Positions 60,236 through 64,000 of a DNA stretch of 64,000 bases are shown in pieces. Under the pieces are notes generated by a model. The model had not been told where the DNA came from and searched no databases. It saw only the letters and a list, made by a program, of their open reading frames with translations. The translations under genes and the position numbers were made by a program. Where the stretch lies: contig CM050448.1 of assembly GCA_027563935.2 (NCBI GenBank), positions 122,562,493-122,626,492 on the forward strand, written 5' to 3'. The DNA comes from Costus lasius. Its lineage: Eukaryota; Streptophyta; Magnoliopsida; Zingiberales; Costaceae. The number at the start of each line of letters is the position of its first letter. The first letter of the stretch is position 1.

Positions 60236-60905
60236 ATATCGAGGAGCTACGCCCCGATGGTAAACATCGACGTACGCACCTCCCAAACGATATTCCATCG
60301 TAATACATTAAGGCGCGTTTGGATATTAGACCGGAAAGATCACCCGGCCTTGATGGCACGTTGGACGACTTGAAGTAGAGGAAGATTATCCGGCCTTGCG
60401 GCGTGGTGGACAATTTGATCTGGAAATTTATCCGGCCTTACGGCGTGATGGATAATTTGATTTGGAGATTTATCCGGCCTCACGGCGTGATGGATAATTT
60501 AATTTGAAAATCTATCCGGCCTTGCGGCGTGATGGATAATTTGATTTGGAGTTTATCCGGCCTCGCGGCGTGATGGATAATTTGATTTGGAGATTTATCC
60601 GGCCTCGCGGCGTAATGGATAATTTAATTTGAAAATCTATCCGGCCTTGCGGCGTGATGGATAATTTGATTTGGAGTTTATCCGGCCTCGCGGCGTGATG
60701 GATAATTTGATTTGGAGATTTATCCGGCCTCGCGGCGTAATGGATAATTTAATTTGGAGATTTATCCGGCCTCGCGGCGTAATGGATAATTTAATTTGAA
60801 AATCTAAGATACTTAAATTTTAACGAATGCGACGTTATATTGAGGAGCTACGCCCCGACGATTGACGTCGACGTACGCACCTCCCAAACAATATTCCATC
60901 GTAAT
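60236..60905. repeat. 42-bp tandem array with higher-order repeat, right LTR
   Basis: About eleven units of roughly 42 bp built on TTATCCGGCCTCGCGGCGTG and ATGGATAATTTGATTTGGAG. A block of three units (about 124 bp) is itself duplicated (near 60508 and 60632). Borders carry CGATG-gtaaa-CATCG at 60255-60269 and CGACG-attga-CGTCG at 60856-60870. A weaker border copy lies near 61040. Confidence 0.85.
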
Positions 60906-63185
60906 GCGTCAAAATTTTGGTGTTATGAGAACGTCCCTTCCAGAATTAACACTCAGTCAGGTACGACTTGTTGGGTAATCTAATTTGAAAGAAGATACCA
61001 TGATTTTAACGAAAGCAATGTCACACTGAGGAGCTACGCCTTGGCGATAAACGTCGACATGCGCGCCCCGAGCAATGATTCATTATGACGCGTTAAGACC
61101 CCCCCTTTTTTTTCTTTTAGTATTTAAATTGAGGATATTTTAATTAGTCAAATATGGCCCAAGTTAAGTTCGCGTTTAAATGGCTAAATTAGCCATAATC
61201 GTATTAGCGTCCTCTCCCGTGTCTTAGATCTTATTCCGACACCAGAACCAGCGGTTTTGTGGTGTTAGGAATGTACTTATTCTTTAGTCATAAGAGTAAA
61301 GTTACTCTTTGACTCGGTTCGGCATCTCGTTGATGGCCAAATCCCCCGTAACTTTGTCCCCGTGCGAGTGCAAGCGAGGGATTAACGACGGAAAAAAAAG
61401 AGCGACATCGTTGTTGCTTTCCCGGCGACGTTGGGCCTTTTGTTGGCTTTGCTGATCTCAGGCTAAGGTATTACTGACGAGAGTCTGGGTCTCCGATTAT
61501 TCCAGTGGAAGCACTGGCAAATCGCAAAGGTGTTCGTTATTTGTTGGAGAGACACTGATGATAGACATTCGTCCGAGCTAGAAGATAGGATGGCGTTTGT
61601 CCATAATCGGGAGCGGTGGCTGAGCGATTCGCATCTCAGCAGAGAAGGAAGCAGTCTGCTTATGACGATTTCGACGGCGGCAGCAACTTCCAGCAACGGT
61701 GGTGAGAACTGTAGCAAAGGCGGCCAGCGGACGGGCATTTGAGACAAGGTGACGCTAGGGCTGGCAGAGATAGTGGCAGAGAGATGCTGAAGAAGATGCC
61801 GGTGATGGCTTATTGGGGTCAAATCGGGGAAGGTCCGGCAGCAGCGGGTGGATGTCGAGATAGATGGACGTAGAAGGAGACAACATGAGGCGGCCGCGAC
61901 TACTCCGATATCGTCCGAACCCTTATGCTTCCAGATTCGGTGTGTCCATTGACCAGATGGCAGGACGATTCTGTTCGTCTAACATAAGGTTTCCAGTAGT
62001 TTCCATCATAATCTCGGAAGGAACTTCAAGGTAGTGGAGCAAAGAGACTAGGACATCCCTGGGATAAAACTTAGTAGGAGCTCGATCGATCGACATTATG
62101 CCCATCTGCGTTGCTCTCCAAACCAAAGTTCAGTCAACATTGTTCGAGGTAAGGCCTTGATCCGAATCTTGCTTCTCGGCTTCGTAGACTATTTTTGGCC
62201 ATTTCTGGTAATGCTCGCTAGGTTCATGGGCTCCTAGGGCGATATGAGACGACGATTTAGAGAGTAATCACTTAGTAGCAGACTCGGGGGCAAGCTTCTC
62301 CTCTTAGGACGGCCGTGAGTTCGGGCTCAGATGACAAAATCGAACGAAATTTCCTCTGTATTAGGTTGGATTTACTGTGGGTCTTAACTGGTCGGCGAGA
62401 TGGGCCTGGGCTGGGCCCGCCTGACGAACGACGCACCTTTCTATTTGGCTTACTTCTCTTTTTATTGACTTCCCTCGTTTTCTTTTATCATTTCCTCAAC
62501 GGCTCTTATTTTCTCCTAATCTCGATAGCAGTCTTCGGCGGCGACTGGCGGTTCTCATCAGGTAAGGAGTTGGGTTCTGTTCGAATTTACTTTGCTTGTG
62601 GTTTTTATTTGTTCTTATTCCTCGTTATTCATTGCGAAACCCTGAAGTCCAGAATCTTTGCAGCGTTCTGGTAAGGGGTGTTCTTCAATGATTGTCCAAT
62701 CCCCCCTTTCTTTCCACCAGAGGACAGGAGAGTTCTGACCGGTTAAAATCTTCTCAACACCCCTTTCGTTTGAACTGAGATAATCTCTCAAAGAGGGAAA
62801 TCAAGGGAGGGACCCAAGGAGGCAAGCCGCTCCTGCAGGTAACCTTCATTGGCTTCTTCTTTAGACCCTCAAGTCATTCTCGCCATGCCTTTCATGGTAT
62901 ACGGATTTTGGTTCGGTTCTTCGGCTTGTCTGATTTCTCTTCTCTTTGTAATTTCCAACTGTCCATGAAGACAGGAGCAACCCTCCTTCTTTCCCGCTTG
63001 AACACTTTCCTACAGCCTCACTCTCTTTTCTTTCTTCCTTCTCCCTTTTTTTAAGTCTCCCCTCTTTCTTTTATTCTTTATGGTTTCGTATCCCTCTCCA
63101 TTCTTAACCTCGCCTCCTCTTCATCTCCTTATTCTGTGTTTTTTTTTTTAGCTTTCATTTCTTCATCCTTCCACCTCCAGCGTTT

Positions 63186-63310
63186 CACGATGCCACCGGT
63201 GCCTAGTGCACCTCAGGCCTACGTATATAAAAGCAAGAAAGTGTGTGTGTGCGGTGATGCCCTTTAGCACCTTGTGATGCCACCGGTGCTTAGTGCACCT
63301 CAGGCCTATT
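63186..63310. repeat. Duplicated GATGCC + GGTGC/GCACC module, right LTR
   Basis: GATGCCACCGGTGC, then TAGTGCACCTCAGGCCTA, occurs twice. Its stem GGTGC/GCACC is at 63198-63212 (loop ctagt) and 63285-63299 (loop ttagt), and a (GT)n stretch lies between the copies. It mirrors 53175-53305. Confidence 0.75.
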
Positions 63311-63914
63311 CAAACAAAGCAAAGAAACTTCCCTTTCTTACCTATGAACGTTCTTCTTGCAGCTTCTCTACACTCCACTTTGCGACCCCCCTTCTCTTCT
63401 GCCTCTTCTCCTCTTTTATAGGCCCCTAGCTGACCTAAAGACCCTCCCTTTCCTTTCGCGCCTCTTCCATCTTATTTTACTGCCCTAAACGTCTTCCCTG
63501 CCCTCTTATTGGTCCTGACAATGGTCTCCTTTGTCTGCAACGTGTTCGTCTCCCCTTTTCGAAAATTTTTTGGACTTAGTCTCGTTTTGGTCATTCAGTG
63601 GGATTTGGTGACCTTACTTTCTGCGATTTTTACTGACACACGCCAGGTTGCGCTGGCTTTATCTTCTTTCTCCTTACCTCCTGGCCCTTGGCTATACTTG
63701 TGGTTATGCTTGTAAAGTGCCGTGAGGGATTTTTTGCTCTTTCTTTAGTTAAGATCGACTCCTTTGTGTTGTTCTTTGCATGCACGGTTAATGGTGTGGT
63801 GTTCACCTTTCATGCTTTTTTTAAATGAAGCATCAGTGGCCCAACAATTATTTCTTATTAGCATCTTGTCAAATATCGTTCTCCTTCCGGTTGGTGTATA
63901 TTGTCAATTCACCC

Positions 63915-64000
63915 TTTCTTCATGCAGCGAAGGTCTGGCGTTGAGCATTCCCTTCTCGACATCCTTTCTTCAAGCAGCGGAGGTCTGGCGTTGAGCATTC
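63915..64000. repeat. Start of a further tandem repeat at window edge
   Basis: TTCTTC(A/AA)GCAGCG followed by AGGTCTGGCGTTGAGCATTC occurs twice (ending at 63950 and 64000) with a spacing of about 50 bp. It probably continues outside the window. Confidence 0.6.

Larger units (their letters stand above)
59878..64000 (-). mobile_element. Related long LTR element, inverted, runs off the window
   Basis: TGTGGGGTCA at 59878 is the complement of the terminal TG-CCCCACA seen at 56387. The next 170 bp mirror 56220-56387, including the palindrome GAGCGCTTGCGCTC. The 42-bp array (60330-60815) and the GGTGC modules (63186-63310) follow in the same order as in the 52358-56387 LTR, counted from the end. 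The parts between are diverged. The far end is not in the window, so it may be a solo LTR or the 3' LTR of a full element. No retroviral-type protein is seen. Confidence 0.7.

Noticed and set aside
1..64000. tRNA, rRNA or microRNA genes
   Set aside because: I looked for cloverleaf box motifs and for host miRNA-like foldbacks outside transposons and found none I could defend by eye.

Overview
The window is nuclear DNA of a flowering plant. It shows spliced genes with GT-AG introns, plant-only families (a group XI-type bHLH factor, a LIKE-COV protein, a plant receptor-like kinase), and dense plant-type MITEs, hAT, PIF/Harbinger, LINE and long-LTR elements. First coding exons are much richer in GC than later exons (clear at 36673-37193 and 42751-43029), which fits a monocot better than a eudicot. 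That placement is an inference.

Layout. 1-3396: AT-rich intergenic DNA with three MITEs. 3397-8830 (minus): bHLH transcription factor gene with an untranslated leader split over a long intron that carries a MITE. 8831-10482: no gene seen. 10486-16584: triple nest, a PIF/Harbinger element holding a hAT-like element, which holds a second element with an exact 8-bp target duplication and an intact RING-H2 gene. 17605-25290: hAT remnants with a copia gag fragment and a nearly perfect 2-kb inverted repeat. 26901-27429: small two-exon gene with a 95-bp tandem duplication at its start. 28668-33002 (minus): BTB/POZ gene with a 2.9-kb intron. 33845-36126: 3' end of a probable copia-type LTR element with a long array of small stem-loops. 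36673-40542: receptor-like kinase with seven coding exons. 42751-47587: cyclase-associated protein (CAP1), ten exons, complete. 48391-49602: MITE cluster. 50133-57440: one LINE insertion with a 5' inversion, split by a 4030-bp solo LTR. 58033-59298 (minus): last three exons of a LIKE-COV gene. 59878-64000: related LTR element in opposite orientation, running off the window.

The host genes do not form a functional cluster. They cover transcription control, probable ubiquitin-ligase substrate recruitment, signalling at a membrane, actin turnover and vascular patterning.

The most unusual signal is the array at 34035-34557, with more units at 35167-35256. More than fifteen short inverted repeats are strung together. 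Most share a GATGCC linker and an AGGG-type loop, while the stem sequence changes from unit to unit and stays complementary. I do not recognise it as a described element. Weaker versions of the same pattern, covarying short stems, occur in the unrelated long-LTR family at 55530-56013, 60255-60870 and 63198-63299.
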